A stretch of DNA of 64,000 nucleotides from Ramlibacter sp. PS4R-6. GTDB lineage: Bacteria; Pseudomonadota; Gammaproteobacteria; Burkholderiales; Burkholderiaceae_C. Position 1 is the first letter of the stretch. Every line of letters starts with the position of its first letter. The notes beneath the pieces are model-generated. The model made no database searches. It was not told the DNA's origin and saw only the letters and a list, made by a program, of their open reading frames with translations. The position numbers and the translations under genes were made by a program. Location: contig NZ_JBBHKA010000001.1 of assembly GCF_037572775.1 (NCBI RefSeq), positions 248,001 through 312,000 of the forward strand, in the 5' to 3' direction. Of this stretch, positions 16,144 to 25,590 are shown piece by piece.

Positions 16144-17136
16144 TCAGTCTGCGTAGACGCCAGCGGCCTTGATGATAGGGCTCCACTTGGCGATCTCGGC
16201 GGCAACGAACTTCTTGTGCTCGGCCGGTTCCATGCGCTTGTCGGCGACGACGACGGCGCCCAGGCCTTCCTGCTTCTTGACGAAGTCGGGATCCTTCAGC
16301 GCGACCTTGAGCGCGTCGTTGAGCTTCTTCTGGATGTCCGCCGGCGTGCCCTTGGGCGCGTACAGGCCGTGCCAGATGGTCACGTTGAAGCCCTTGAGGC
16401 CTTCTTCGTTCAGCGTGGGCAGGTCCTTCAGCGCCGGCGTGGTCAGGCGCTTGGGCGTCGTGACGGCGAAGGCCTTGACCTTCTTGGCCTCGATCTGGCT
16501 CGTGGTGTTGGTGGTCTGGTCGCACATCAGGTCGATCTGGCCGCCGATCAGGTCGGTCATGGCCGGGCCGGTGCCCTTGTACGGGACGGGCGTCATGTCG
16601 ACCTTCACGGCCGACTGGAACAGCAGGCCGCACAGGTGCGAGGCCGAGCCCACGCCCGCGTTGCCCAGGTTGATCTTGCCCTTGTTGGCGTTGATCCACT
16701 TCGTCAGCGCCGCGTAGTTGCCGGCCTCGAGCGACGGGCGGCCGATCAGCGTCATCGGCACGTCGTTGATCGCGCCGAGGTACTCGAAGTCGGTCTCGAC
16801 CTTGAAGGGGATGTTGCGCACGAGCGTGGGCATCGTGGCCATGCCGATGTGGTGCACCAGCAGCGTGTAGCCGTCGGCGGCGGCCTTGGCCACCTTGTTC
16901 GCGCCGATGGAGCCGCCGGCGCCGGCGGCGTTGTCCACCACGATGCTCACGCCGCCCAGCGGCTTGCGCATGGCTTCGGCGAGGTCGCGCGCGACGCGGT
17001 CGGTCGGGCCGCCGGCCGCGAAGGGCACGATGATGGTGATGGGCTTGTCCTTGGCGGGATAGCCCTGCGCCTGCGCGCCCAGCGTCACCGCGCAGGCGGC
17101 GGCCAGCACGGCGAGGGGCTTGAGGATGTTCTTCAT
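16144..17136 (-). CDS. Bug/TctC-family periplasmic binding protein
   Basis: A 330-residue receptor with a standard Sec signal peptide ending LGAQAQ near residue 24 and the family opening [21 protein letters not shown]. The second binding loop reads [20 protein letters not shown], and [21 protein letters not shown] is the typical hinge block. It sits downstream of the large ligase-ABC operon but is separated from it by a stem-loop at 17209-17234, so it probably has its own promoter. The ligand is unknown; proximity to aromatic-acid CoA ligases suggests an organic acid, which is inference. Confidence 0.88.
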   Translation of the reverse strand: MKNILKPLAVLAAACAVTLGAQAQGYPAKDKPITIIVPFAAGGPTDRVARDLAEAMRKPLGGVSIVVDNAAGAGGSIGANKVAKAAADGYTLLVHHIGMATMPTLVRNIPFKVETDFEYLGAINDVPMTLIGRPSLEAGNYAALTKWINANKGKINLGNAGVGSASHLCGLLFQSAVKVDMTPVPYKGTGPAMTDLIGGQIDLMCDQTTNTTSQIEAKKVKAFAVTTPKRLTTPALKDLPTLNEEGLKGFNVTIWHGLYAPKGTPADIQKKLNDALKVALKDPDFVKKQEGLGAVVVADKRMEPAEHKKFVAAEIAKWSPIIKAAGVYAD

Positions 17137-17208
17137 GTTCGCTCCTTGAACGGGGGTGTGCCGGGATTGTCCGGCGCGGAGCGTGGGGGGAAATCGCGGG
17201 AATTACGT

Positions 17209-17234
17209 AGCGGGGAACCCGGGGTTTCCCCGCT
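17209..17234 (-). terminator. stem-loop, possible terminator of the ligase-ABC operon
   Basis: AGCGGGGAA and its complement flank a GC-rich loop six bases beyond the stop of the PaaK-like gene. The stem is strong, but the following minus-strand sequence has only a weak T content, so termination efficiency is uncertain. Confidence 0.55.
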
Positions 17235-17240
17235 CAGCCG

Positions 17241-18488
17241 TCACTTGTAGGAGCGCGCGTCCTCGATCACCTTGCCGTCGTTGGGCAGCGTCCCCGGCTC
17301 GACCAGCACCACGTCGCCTCGCAGCTTGGTGACGTCACGGATGGCTTCGCCGATGCGCTCGGGCAGGCCCTGGGGCGCGCCCCGGGCCTCGACCTGGAGC
17401 GTCATCACGTCGTTGGCCATCTCGCCGCTGACCACCAGCCTCGCCTTGACCACCTCGGGGAAACGCCGCGCGATGTCCGCGACCTGCCCCGGGTGCACGA
17501 ACATGCCGCGGATCTTGGTAGTCTGGTCGGCGCGGCCCAGCCAGCCCTTGATGCGCTGGTTGGTGCGGCCGGTCGGGCAGGTGCCCGGCAAGACCGCGGA
17601 GAGGTCGCCGGTGCCGAAGCGGATGAGCGGGTAATCGGGGTTGAGCGTGGTGACGACGACCTCGCCCACCTCACCTTGCGCCACCGGGTCGCCGGTGCCC
17701 GGGCGGACGATCTCGACGATCACGCCTTCGTCCACCACCATGCCTTCGCGCGCCGCGGTCTCGTACGCGATCAGGCCCAGGTCGGCCGTGGCGTAGCTCT
17801 GGAACACGTCGATGCCGTGCCCCGCGAACCAGTCGCGCAGCGACGGCGGCAGCGCCTCGCCGCCGGTCATTGCCTTGCGCAGGCTCGAGATGTCGGAGCC
17901 CGCCTCCTTCGCCTTCTCGACCAGGATGCGCAGGAAGCTCGGCGTGCCGGCATAGCCGGTGGGCCGCAGGTCCGCGATCGCCTGCAGTTGCTGCTCGGTC
18001 TGGCCCGTCCCCGCGGGGAAGACGGTGCAACCCACCGCGAACAGGGCCGACTCCATGATGAACGCGCCCGGCGTCATGTGGTAGCTGAAGGCGTTGTGGA
18101 CGAAGTCCCCTTCGCGGAAACCCGCCGCATAGAACGCACGCGCGGCGCGCCAGTAGTCAGCGGCTACGCCTTCCGGCTCGTAGATCGGCCCGGGCGATGC
18201 GTAGATGCGGCGCATGCGCCGGCCCTTGCCGATCGCCGAGAACCCGCCGAACGTGTGCTGCGGCCGGCCCGCCTTCTGGCGCTCGTGCAGGTCGGGCTTG
18301 CGCGTGACCGGCAGCTTCGCCAGTGCCGCGCGCGAGGTGACGCCCGCGGCGTCCACGCCTTTCAGGATCTCCGCCAGCGCGGACGTGTTCGCCTGCGCGT
18401 GCGCCACCTGCTTCGGCAGCGCGGCGAGCAGCTCGCGTTCGCGCTGCTCGTGCGGGCGCGTCTCGAGTGCGTCGAAAAACTCGGCCAT
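17241..18488 (-). CDS. phenylacetate-CoA ligase family protein
   Basis: A 415-residue adenylate-forming enzyme of the PaaK family, clearly diverged from the PaaK at 976-2277. Family marks are FPAGTGQTEQQL, YAGTPSFLRIL, TGGEALPPSLRDWF, SYATADLGLIAYE, RFGTGDLS and RGMFVHPGQVADI. The typical SSGTTG loop is replaced by YASPGPIYEPEG (about 102-113), so the phosphate-binding loop is atypical. It ends the leftward operon headed by the AMP-dependent ligase and containing LivGHMKF, and starts after GGAAGG. It probably activates, or processes, the acid imported by the ABC system; the exact substrate is unknown. Confidence 0.82.
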   Translation of the reverse strand: MAEFFDALETRPHEQRERELLAALPKQVAHAQANTSALAEILKGVDAAGVTSRAALAKLPVTRKPDLHERQKAGRPQHTFGGFSAIGKGRRMRRIYASPGPIYEPEGVAADYWRAARAFYAAGFREGDFVHNAFSYHMTPGAFIMESALFAVGCTVFPAGTGQTEQQLQAIADLRPTGYAGTPSFLRILVEKAKEAGSDISSLRKAMTGGEALPPSLRDWFAGHGIDVFQSYATADLGLIAYETAAREGMVVDEGVIVEIVRPGTGDPVAQGEVGEVVVTTLNPDYPLIRFGTGDLSAVLPGTCPTGRTNQRIKGWLGRADQTTKIRGMFVHPGQVADIARRFPEVVKARLVVSGEMANDVMTLQVEARGAPQGLPERIGEAIRDVTKLRGDVVLVEPGTLPNDGKVIEDARSYK

Positions 18489-18499
18489 GTTCCTTCCCC

Positions 18500-19309
18500 C
18501 TAGGCCAGCCAGCGCTTGCGCCTCTTGTAGCTCTTGACGTCGCGGAAGGACTTGCGCTCGCTGCCGCCCACGCCCAGGTAGAACTCCTTGACGTCTTCGT
18601 TGTTCGCGAGCTCCGCGGCCGGCCCGTCCATCACCACGCGGCCGCTTTCCATGATGTAGCCGTAGTCGGCGTACTTCAGCGCCATGTTGGTGTTCTGCTC
18701 CGCGAGCAGCACCGTCACGCGCTCCTTCGCGTTGAGGTCCTTCACGATCTCGAACACTTCCTCCACGATCTGCGGCGCGAGGCCCATCGACGGCTCGTCC
18801 AGCAGCACGAGGGAGGGGCTGGCCATCAGCGCGCGGCCGATGGCGCACATCTGCTGCTCGCCGCCCGAGGTGTACGCCGCCTGCGAGGTGCGGCGCACCT
18901 TCAGGCGCGGGAAGTAGGTGTAGACCTTCTCGAGGTTGCGGGCCACTTCGGCCTTGTCGGTGCGCGTGTACGCGCCCGTGAGCAGGTTTTCCTCGATGGT
19001 CAGGTGCGCGAAGCAGTGGCGGCCTTCCATCACCTGCACCACGCCGCGCTGGACCAGGTCGGCGGGCGTCAGGTTCTCGATGCGCTCGCCGCGCAGCTCG
19101 ATCGAGCCCTTGGTCACCTCGCCGCGCTCGCCCTTGAGCAGGTTCGACACCGCCCGCAACGTCGTCGTCTTGCCGGCGCCGTTGCCGCCCAGCAGCGCGA
19201 CGATCTGCCCGTCGGCCACCTGCAGCGAGACGCCTTTCAGGACGAGGATCACATGGTTGTAGATGACCTCGATGCCATTGACGTTGAGAACGATGTTCGA
19301 ACCGCTCAT
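18500..19309 (-). CDS. livF: branched-chain-type ABC transporter ATPase LivF
   Basis: A 269-residue ATPase of the hydrophobic amino acid uptake class. Walker A GGNGAGKTTT (about 40-49), Q-loop VVQVMEGRHCF, signature YTSGGEQQM (the usual LSGGQ is altered to TSGGE, as often in LivF) and Walker B LVLLDEPSMGL are present. A lysine/arginine-rich C-terminal tail (YKRRKRW) extends beyond the usual LivF end near residue 240. It lies four bases after the binding-protein stop. In this operon the transporter probably carries an aromatic or aliphatic carboxylate rather than an amino acid. Confidence 0.88.
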   Translation of the reverse strand: MSGSNIVLNVNGIEVIYNHVILVLKGVSLQVADGQIVALLGGNGAGKTTTLRAVSNLLKGERGEVTKGSIELRGERIENLTPADLVQRGVVQVMEGRHCFAHLTIEENLLTGAYTRTDKAEVARNLEKVYTYFPRLKVRRTSQAAYTSGGEQQMCAIGRALMASPSLVLLDEPSMGLAPQIVEEVFEIVKDLNAKERVTVLLAEQNTNMALKYADYGYIMESGRVVMDGPAAELANNEDVKEFYLGVGGSERKSFRDVKSYKRRKRWLA

Positions 19310-19313
19310 GGGA

Positions 19314-20630
19314 TCAGCTCTGGCAGTCCGCGGGCGTACGCGCAGTGAGTTTCTTTTCCTGTGCGTACTTGGCGGCCGTGGTGCGGATCAGCGGCTTGAT
19401 CACCTGCTCGTCGGCCTGCAGCCAGTCGCTGGTGAACTGCCACTTGCCGCCGTCCCAGGTGTGGATGCGGGCCCAGGCGGCGCCCATGTGGTCCACGCAC
19501 GAGGTGCTGATCGGGCGCATCACGCCGCCGAAGCCCAGCGCATCCAGCTTGGCCTGCGTGAGGTTCAGGTTTTCCATGCCCCAGCGCACCTGTTCGCCGG
19601 TCATGACCTTGCCCTTGCCGTAGCGCTCCTGCGCCGAGCGGATGCCTTCCACGCCCAGCATCGCGCTCATCGCGCCGCGCATGTACAGCACCTGGCCGAC
19701 CTCGTCCTTCGGTCCCGTGCCCTGGCCCTTGCCGTGCACCTTCTCCAGGATCTCCTTCACGACCTTGGACTGCGGCTCGGCGCCGTGCTGCATCGTCACC
19801 GCGTTGTAGCCCTTGGCGCCGTCGCCCACGTCCTTCACGTCCGGCTCCGCGCCCGACCACCACACGCCGTACATCTTGTCGCGCGGGAAGCCGGTGGCCA
19901 CGGCCTCCTTCAGGGCGGTGGAGTTCATCACGCCCCAGCCCCACAGCAGCACGTAGTCGGGACGGTTCTGGCGGATCTGCAGCCAGGTGGCCTTCTGCTC
20001 GACGCCGGGGGGCGCCACCGGCAGCAGCGAGAGCTGGAAGCCGTGCATGCCGGCGCGCTCCTGCAGCAGCGGGATCGGCTCCTTGCCATACGGGCTGTCG
20101 TGGTAGACGAGCGTGACCTTCTTGCCCCTGAGCTTGTCCCAGCCGCCTTCCTTCTTGGCGATGGCCTGCATGATGGCGTCGGCCGCGACCCAGTAGGTGC
20201 CCGCGATCGGGAAGTTCCACTTGAACACGGTGCCGTCGGCGCTTTCGCTGCGGCCGTAGCCGATGCTCAGCAGCGGGATCTTGTCGCCGGGCGCCTTCTC
20301 GGTGATGGCGAAGGTCGCGCCGGTGGACAGCGGCTGCACGAAGGACGCGCCGCCGTTCTTGCCCTTCAGGCGCTCGTAGCACTCCACGCTGCGCGCGGTG
20401 TCGTAGCCGGTCTCGCATTCCTCGAAGGAGAGCTTCACGCCGTTGAGCCCGCCGCGCGCGTTGACCAGCTTCAGGTAGTCGACGAAGCCGTTGGCCCAGG
20501 GCGTGCCGTTGGGCGCGTACGCGCCGGTGCGGTACGACAGCACCGGGATGAACTGCTCCTTGGCCTGCGCCCACACGGAGCCTATGGACGCCGCGAGGGC
20601 CGCGGCAACAACCACCTTGAGCAACTTCAT
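19314..20630 (-). CDS. branched-chain-type ABC transporter substrate-binding protein
   Basis: A 438-residue periplasmic binding protein of the LivJ/LivK class, with signal peptide ending SVWAQA near residue 23. The two-lobe periplasmic fold is indicated by FIPVLSYRTGAYAPNG at the start, VSFEECETGYD-like segment and the repeated beta-alpha pattern. It is longer than E. coli LivJ (about 370), as is common for receptors of aromatic-acid transporters. Its start follows GGAGACAGGT. It lies between livM and livF; high expression is likely because binding proteins are usually in excess, although no internal promoter is visible. Confidence 0.88.
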   Translation of the reverse strand: MKLLKVVVAAALAASIGSVWAQAKEQFIPVLSYRTGAYAPNGTPWANGFVDYLKLVNARGGLNGVKLSFEECETGYDTARSVECYERLKGKNGGASFVQPLSTGATFAITEKAPGDKIPLLSIGYGRSESADGTVFKWNFPIAGTYWVAADAIMQAIAKKEGGWDKLRGKKVTLVYHDSPYGKEPIPLLQERAGMHGFQLSLLPVAPPGVEQKATWLQIRQNRPDYVLLWGWGVMNSTALKEAVATGFPRDKMYGVWWSGAEPDVKDVGDGAKGYNAVTMQHGAEPQSKVVKEILEKVHGKGQGTGPKDEVGQVLYMRGAMSAMLGVEGIRSAQERYGKGKVMTGEQVRWGMENLNLTQAKLDALGFGGVMRPISTSCVDHMGAAWARIHTWDGGKWQFTSDWLQADEQVIKPLIRTTAAKYAQEKKLTARTPADCQS

Positions 20631-20670
20631 ACCTGTCTCCTTTGTATAGGTTGAAACGACACCAGTGAAA

Positions 20671-21747
20671 TCAATGCGGGAAGGGCCACAGGCGCAGCTT
20701 CTGCTTGCCGATGGACCACAGCTTCGCGAGACCGTGCGGCTCGACGATCAGGAACCAGACGATGAGCGCGCCGAAGATCATGAACTCGGCATGCGTGATG
20801 CCGGCGGTGGAGATCGTCACGCCGAAAGCCGCACCCACGGCGGGCAGCGCCTGGCTCAGGAAGATGGGCAGCACCGTGATGAAGGCCGCGCCGTAGAAGC
20901 TGCCCACGATGGAGCCCATGCCGCCGATGATCACCATGAACAGCAGGCGGAAGGACATGTCGACCGAGAAGGCCGCCGGCTCCCACGCGCCGAGGTAGAC
21001 GAAGGCCCACAGCGCGCCCGACACGCCGACGATGAAGGAGCTGACCGCGAAGGCCGTGAGCTTGGCGTACATGGGGCGGATGCCGATCACGGCCGCCGCG
21101 ACGTCCATGTCGCGGATGGCCATCCACTCGCGGCCGATCGCGCTGCGCACCAGGTTCTTCGCCAGCAGCGCCATCACCACCAGGAACGCCAGGCAGAAGA
21201 CGTACTTCGCGTGGGCGCTCTCGATCGGGAAGCCGAAGACCTGCAGGTTGGAGATGGCCACCGAGCCCGAGGGCGTGTTGAGCGTGAACCACTTGATGCG
21301 CAGGAACATCCAGTCGGCGAAGAACTGCGCCGCCAGCGTCGCGACCGCCAGGTACAGGCCTTTCACGCGCAGGCTGGGCAGGCCGAAGATCATCCCGAAC
21401 ACCGTCGCGCACAGGCCGCCCAGCAGGATGGCCGGCACCAGCGGCATGCCGTCGATGCGCATGATGATGTTGTAGGCGCCGTAGGCGCCCACCGCCATGA
21501 AGGCGCCGGAGCCCAGCGAAATCTGCCCGCAATAGCCGACGAGGATGTTCACCCCCAGCGCGGCGAGCGACATGATCACGAAGGGGATCAGGATGGCGCG
21601 GAACATGTAGTCCGACGCGAGCATCGGCACGAGGATGAACGACGCGAGGATGAAGGCGGCGATCACCCACCGGTCCTGCAGGATCGGGAAGATCTGCTGG
21701 TCGGCGCGGTAGCTGGTCTTGAACTGGCCGTTTTCGCGGTAGATCAT
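20671..21747 (-). CDS. livM: branched-chain-type ABC permease LivM
   Basis: A 358-residue inner-membrane permease with about nine hydrophobic spans. The NILVGYCGQISLGSGAFMAVGAYG block (about 83-106, here split for length) is the LivM hallmark, and AIRDMDVAAAVIGI is the coupling-helix EAA-like loop. The start is ATG 21747, ten bases after the livH stop. A longer reading frame exists upstream but lies inside livH. It pairs with LivH to form the channel of the importer in this operon. Confidence 0.88.
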   Translation of the reverse strand: MIYRENGQFKTSYRADQQIFPILQDRWVIAAFILASFILVPMLASDYMFRAILIPFVIMSLAALGVNILVGYCGQISLGSGAFMAVGAYGAYNIIMRIDGMPLVPAILLGGLCATVFGMIFGLPSLRVKGLYLAVATLAAQFFADWMFLRIKWFTLNTPSGSVAISNLQVFGFPIESAHAKYVFCLAFLVVMALLAKNLVRSAIGREWMAIRDMDVAAAVIGIRPMYAKLTAFAVSSFIVGVSGALWAFVYLGAWEPAAFSVDMSFRLLFMVIIGGMGSIVGSFYGAAFITVLPIFLSQALPAVGAAFGVTISTAGITHAEFMIFGALIVWFLIVEPHGLAKLWSIGKQKLRLWPFPH

Positions 21748-21757
21748 GGTCGGTGCC

Positions 21758-22687
21758 TCAGACGCGGTCGATGATCTTCTCCCCGAACAGGCCTTGCGGC
21801 CTGACGAGGAGCACGAGCAGCGCCAGCATGTATGCGAACCAGATCTCGATGCCGCCACCGACCATCGGGCCGATGTAGACCTCCGAGAGCTTCTCGCCCA
21901 CGCCGATGATCAGCCCGCCGATGATGGCGCCGGGCACCGACGTGAGGCCGCCGAGAATCACGACAGGCAACGCACGCAGCGCAACGGTCGCCAGCGAGAA
22001 CTGCACGCCGAGCTTCGATCCCCAGATGATCCCGGCGACGAGCGCGACGACACCCGCCACGCACCACACGATCACCCAGATGCGGTTGAGCGGGATGCCG
22101 ATGGACTGCGCGGCCTGGTGGTCGTCGGCCACCGCGCGCAGCGCGCGGCCCGTGCTGGTCTTCTGGAAGAACAGCGTGAGCAGGCCCACCAGCGCTGCGG
22201 CGATGACGGCCGCGATCATGTCTTCCTTGGACAGCAGCACGCCGCCCTGGAAGGTGGACTCCAGCACGATGGTCGGGTCCTTGGGCATGCCCACGTCGAT
22301 CTTGTAGATGTCGTTGCCGAAGATCGACTGGCCCACGCCGTCGAGGAAGTAGGTGATGCCCAGCGTCGCCATCAGCAGCGTCGCGCCTTCCTGGTTGACG
22401 AGGTGGCGCAGCACCAGCTTCTCGATCAGCCAGGCGACGGCGAACATGACCAGGCCCGCCGCGATGAACGCCAGCACGTTGGCAAGGATCGGGTTCTGGA
22501 AGCCCAGCCACTTCGGCAGCCATTCCGCGAATCGAGCCATCGCCAGCGCCGCGAACAGCACCATCGCGCCCTGCGCGAAGTTGAAGACGCCCGAGGCCTT
22601 GAAGATCAGCACGAAGCCCAGCGCCACGAGCGAATACAGCATGCCCGTCATCAGGCCGCCCATCAGTGTTTCGAGGAAGAAGCCCAT
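21758..22687 (-). CDS. livH: branched-chain-type ABC permease LivH
   Basis: A 309-residue permease with about eight membrane spans. The N-terminal GLMTGMLYSLVALGFVLIFKAS block and the EGATLLMATLGITYFLDG segment are typical LivH features, and AVADDHQAAQSIGIPLNR is the cytoplasmic loop that docks on the ATPases. One base separates it from the livG stop, so the genes are tightly coupled. Together with LivM it forms the transmembrane pathway. Confidence 0.9.
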   Translation of the reverse strand: MGFFLETLMGGLMTGMLYSLVALGFVLIFKASGVFNFAQGAMVLFAALAMARFAEWLPKWLGFQNPILANVLAFIAAGLVMFAVAWLIEKLVLRHLVNQEGATLLMATLGITYFLDGVGQSIFGNDIYKIDVGMPKDPTIVLESTFQGGVLLSKEDMIAAVIAAALVGLLTLFFQKTSTGRALRAVADDHQAAQSIGIPLNRIWVIVWCVAGVVALVAGIIWGSKLGVQFSLATVALRALPVVILGGLTSVPGAIIGGLIIGVGEKLSEVYIGPMVGGGIEIWFAYMLALLVLLVRPQGLFGEKIIDRV

Positions 22688-22688
22688 G

Positions 22689-23537
22689 TCAGTGTGAAGT
22701 TCCGAGGTAGGCCTTGATGACGTCCGGGTTGGCGCGCACGTCGTTGGGGGCGCCGTCGCCGATCTTCTTGCCGTAGTCCAGCACCACCACGCGGTCGCTG
22801 ATGTCCATCACCACGCCCATGTCGTGCTCGATCAGCACCACGGTCGTGCCGAACTCGTCGTTCACGTCCAGCACGAAGCGGCACATGTCCTGCTTTTCCT
22901 CGACGTTCATGCCGGCCATGGGTTCGTCGAGCAGCAACAGCTTGGGCTCCATCGCCAGCGCGCGGCCCAGGTCCACGCGCTTTTGCAGGCCGTAGGGCAG
23001 CTGGCCCACGGGCGTCTTGCGATACGCCTGGATTTCCAGGAAGTCGATGATGTGTTCGACGAATTCGCGGTGGCGGATTTCCTCGCGCTCGGCCGGGCCG
23101 ATGCGGATCGCCTGCAGCAGCAGGTTGCTCTTGATGCGCAGGTTGCGGCCGGTCATGATGTTGTCCAGCACGCTCATCCCCTTGAAGAGCGCCAGGTTCT
23201 GGAACGTGCGCGCGATGCCCATCTCGGCCACTTCGCGCGGGTTCATGTGCTTGAACGTCTTGCCACGGAAGGTGATCGAGCCCTGCTGCGGCTGGTACAC
23301 GCCGTTGATGCAGTTGAGCATGGAGCTCTTGCCCGCGCCGTTGGGGCCGATGATCGCGCGCACCTCGTGCTCGCGCACGTCGAACGAGATGTCGGTGAGC
23401 GCCTTCACGCCGCCGAACGCCAGCGAGATGTTGTCGACGTGCAGGATCACGTCGCCGATCTTTCGGCCGGTCGTGGGAGAGACGGCCAGGGCCTGCTCTT
23501 TCGCGGCGGCGATCTCTGCTTCGGTCACCATGTTCAT
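22689..23537 (-). CDS. livG: branched-chain-type ABC transporter ATPase LivG
   Basis: A 282-residue ATPase. After a 28-residue N-terminal extension come Walker A GPNGAGKSS (about 65-73), Q-loop ARTFQNLALF, the region LPYGLQKRVDLGRAL with the altered signature (YGLQK for LSGGQ, common in LivG), and Walker B LLLLDEPMAGM. The start ATG at 23537 overlaps the ligase stop by four bases (ATGA). It works with LivF as the second ATPase of the importer. Confidence 0.9.
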   Translation of the reverse strand: MNMVTEAEIAAAKEQALAVSPTTGRKIGDVILHVDNISLAFGGVKALTDISFDVREHEVRAIIGPNGAGKSSMLNCINGVYQPQQGSITFRGKTFKHMNPREVAEMGIARTFQNLALFKGMSVLDNIMTGRNLRIKSNLLLQAIRIGPAEREEIRHREFVEHIIDFLEIQAYRKTPVGQLPYGLQKRVDLGRALAMEPKLLLLDEPMAGMNVEEKQDMCRFVLDVNDEFGTTVVLIEHDMGVVMDISDRVVVLDYGKKIGDGAPNDVRANPDVIKAYLGTSH

Positions 23538-25480
23538 GCGGCCGCCTTCACGGGCTGGAACACTTTCGTGTCCTCGATCTTCAACGTGGCCGCCACCTTG
23601 CCGGTGCGGCCATCCTCGAACTTCACCTGCGTCTCGACGTACTGTTCCTTCTTGCCGCCGTACAAGGCATCGACCAGCACCAGGTACTTGTCGGCGATGA
23701 AGCCGCGGCGGACCTTGTTGGTGCGCGTGAGCTCGCCGTCGTCGGCGTCCAACTCCTTGTGCAGGATGAGGAAGCGGCTCACCTGCGAGCCCGCGAGGCG
23801 CTCGTCGGCCGACAGGTCGGCGTTGACCTTCTCGACGCATTCCTTGATCAGTGCGTAGACCTCGGGCTTCTGCGCCAGGTCGGTGTAGCCCGCATACGGC
23901 AGGCCGCGCTTCTCGGCCCAGTTGCCCACGGCTTCGAAGTCGATGTTGATCATCACGCACACCAGTTCGCGGCCGTCGCCGTAGGCCACGACTTCCTTGA
24001 TGTACGGGAAGAACTTCAGCTTGTTCTCGACGTACTTGGGCGCGAACATCGCCCCGTCGTACGCGCCGCCCTTGATGCGGCCCACGTCCTTCACGCGGTC
24101 GATGATCTTCAAGTGCCCCTGCGCATCGAGGAAGCCTGCGTCGTTCGTGTGGTACCAACCGTCGGCCGTGAGCACTTCGGCCGTCGCCTGCGGGTTCTTG
24201 TAGTAGCCCTTGAGCAGCCCCGGCGAGCGCACCAGCACCTCGCCGCTGTCCGTCACCTTCAGCTCGACGCCACTGATCGGCACGCCGACCGTGTCGGACT
24301 TCGCCTGGTCGTCCGGCTGCAGGCAGACGAACACGGCCGTCTCCGTCGACCCATACAGCTGCTTGAGGTTGATGCCGATGGAGCGGTAGAACGTGAACAG
24401 GTCCGGCCCGATCGCCTCGCCCGCCGTGTACGCCACGCGCACGCGCGAGAAGCCGAGGTTGTTGCGCAGCGGCCCGTACACCATCACGTCGCCGATCGCG
24501 TACAGCAAGCGGTCCATGAAAGCGACGGGCTTCCTGTCCCGCAGCGCCGGGCCCACGCGCTTCGCGAGGTCCATGAACTTGTGGAACATCGTGCGCTTCG
24601 TCCAGCCCGCGTCTTCCATGCGGATCATCACCGTGGTGAGCAGGCCTTCGAAGATTCGGGGCGGCGCGAAGTAATACGTGGGGCCGATCTCTTTCAAGTC
24701 GATCGCCACGGTGCCCGCCGATTCGGGGCAGTTCACCACGTAGCCGCACGCGAGCCACTGCGCGTACGAAAAGATGTTCTGGCCGATCCACGCCGGCGGC
24801 AGGTACGCGAGCACTTCCTCTGCGTGCGTGAGCTTGTCGAACAGGGCACCGGCGTGCGCGCGGTCGAGCAGCGTGCGGTGCGAATGCACGACGCCCTTCG
24901 GATTGCCGGTGGTACCCGACGTGAAGAACATCGCCGCCACGTCGTCGGGCACGGCCTTGTCGACTTCGGCCCGGAAGAATTCCGGCTGCCGCGCCGCGTA
25001 GGCTTCGCCCGCGGCCATCAGGGCTTCGAGCGACGTGAGGCCCGGCTCGGCGTAGTTGCGCAGGCCGCGCGGGTCGTCGTAGTAGATGTGCGCCAGCTGC
25101 GGGCATTGCGCGCGAATCTCGAGCAGCTTGTCGACCTGCTCCTGGTCTTCGGCCAGGGCGAAGCGCACGTCGGCGTTGTTGATGGGGAAGACGCACTCGC
25201 CGCCCACCGCGTCCTGGTACAGCGGGATGGGGATGGCGCCGAGCGACTGCGCCGCGAGCATGGTGGCGTACAGGCGCGGGCGGTTGGCGCCGATCACCAC
25301 CATGTGCTCGCCGCGCGCGAGGCCCGCCTCGTGCAGGCCGCAGGCCACGTGCTCCACCAGCTTCGCCATGCGGGACCACGAATAGGCCTGCCAGATGCCG
25401 TACTCCTTCTCGCGCATCGCGGCGTCGTTCGGGCGCTGCGCGGCATGCGCGAGGAGCAGGCGGGGAAAGGTTGTCTCCAT
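23534..25480 (-). CDS. long-chain-type AMP-dependent acyl-CoA ligase
   Basis: A 648-residue adenylate-forming ligase of the long-chain fatty acid-CoA ligase type. The AMP loop FFTSGTTGNPKGVVHSH (about 187-203), the YGSTETAVF core and DGWYHTNDAG plus IKGGAYDGAMFAPKYVENKLK with the C-terminal hinge are present. ATG 25480 follows a weak site and is the first gene of the leftward operon that includes LivGHMKF and a PaaK-like ligase. Such ligase-plus-Liv clusters in Burkholderiales are thought to import and activate aromatic or fatty acids; the actual substrate is not determined here. Confidence 0.85.
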   Translation of the reverse strand: METTFPRLLLAHAAQRPNDAAMREKEYGIWQAYSWSRMAKLVEHVACGLHEAGLARGEHMVVIGANRPRLYATMLAAQSLGAIPIPLYQDAVGGECVFPINNADVRFALAEDQEQVDKLLEIRAQCPQLAHIYYDDPRGLRNYAEPGLTSLEALMAAGEAYAARQPEFFRAEVDKAVPDDVAAMFFTSGTTGNPKGVVHSHRTLLDRAHAGALFDKLTHAEEVLAYLPPAWIGQNIFSYAQWLACGYVVNCPESAGTVAIDLKEIGPTYYFAPPRIFEGLLTTVMIRMEDAGWTKRTMFHKFMDLAKRVGPALRDRKPVAFMDRLLYAIGDVMVYGPLRNNLGFSRVRVAYTAGEAIGPDLFTFYRSIGINLKQLYGSTETAVFVCLQPDDQAKSDTVGVPISGVELKVTDSGEVLVRSPGLLKGYYKNPQATAEVLTADGWYHTNDAGFLDAQGHLKIIDRVKDVGRIKGGAYDGAMFAPKYVENKLKFFPYIKEVVAYGDGRELVCVMINIDFEAVGNWAEKRGLPYAGYTDLAQKPEVYALIKECVEKVNADLSADERLAGSQVSRFLILHKELDADDGELTRTNKVRRGFIADKYLVLVDALYGGKKEQYVETQVKFEDGRTGKVAATLKIEDTKVFQPVKAAA

Positions 25481-25507
25481 GGGCTTCGCTCGGGGTTGGC
25501 GCGAATG

Positions 25508-25564
25508 TAGGACCGACTTTGACGCCAAGTTGTCTTTGCAACGACAATCCTAGGGAAGGTCCTA
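25508..25564. promoter_or_regulatory. divergent regulatory region with nested inverted repeats
   Basis: Between the ligase operon (start 25480) and the Crp/Fnr gene (start 25591), TTGTC and GACAA (25530-25534 and 25543-25547) form an inverted repeat with an 8-base spacer, and TAGGACC/GGTCCTA (25508-25514 and 25558-25564) form an outer pair. The inner repeat resembles the arrangement of Crp/Fnr-type operators. Binding by the divergent regulator is an inference. Confidence 0.5.
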
Positions 25565-25590
25565 GTAGGCCCTACCCGCTCCAACCTTCG

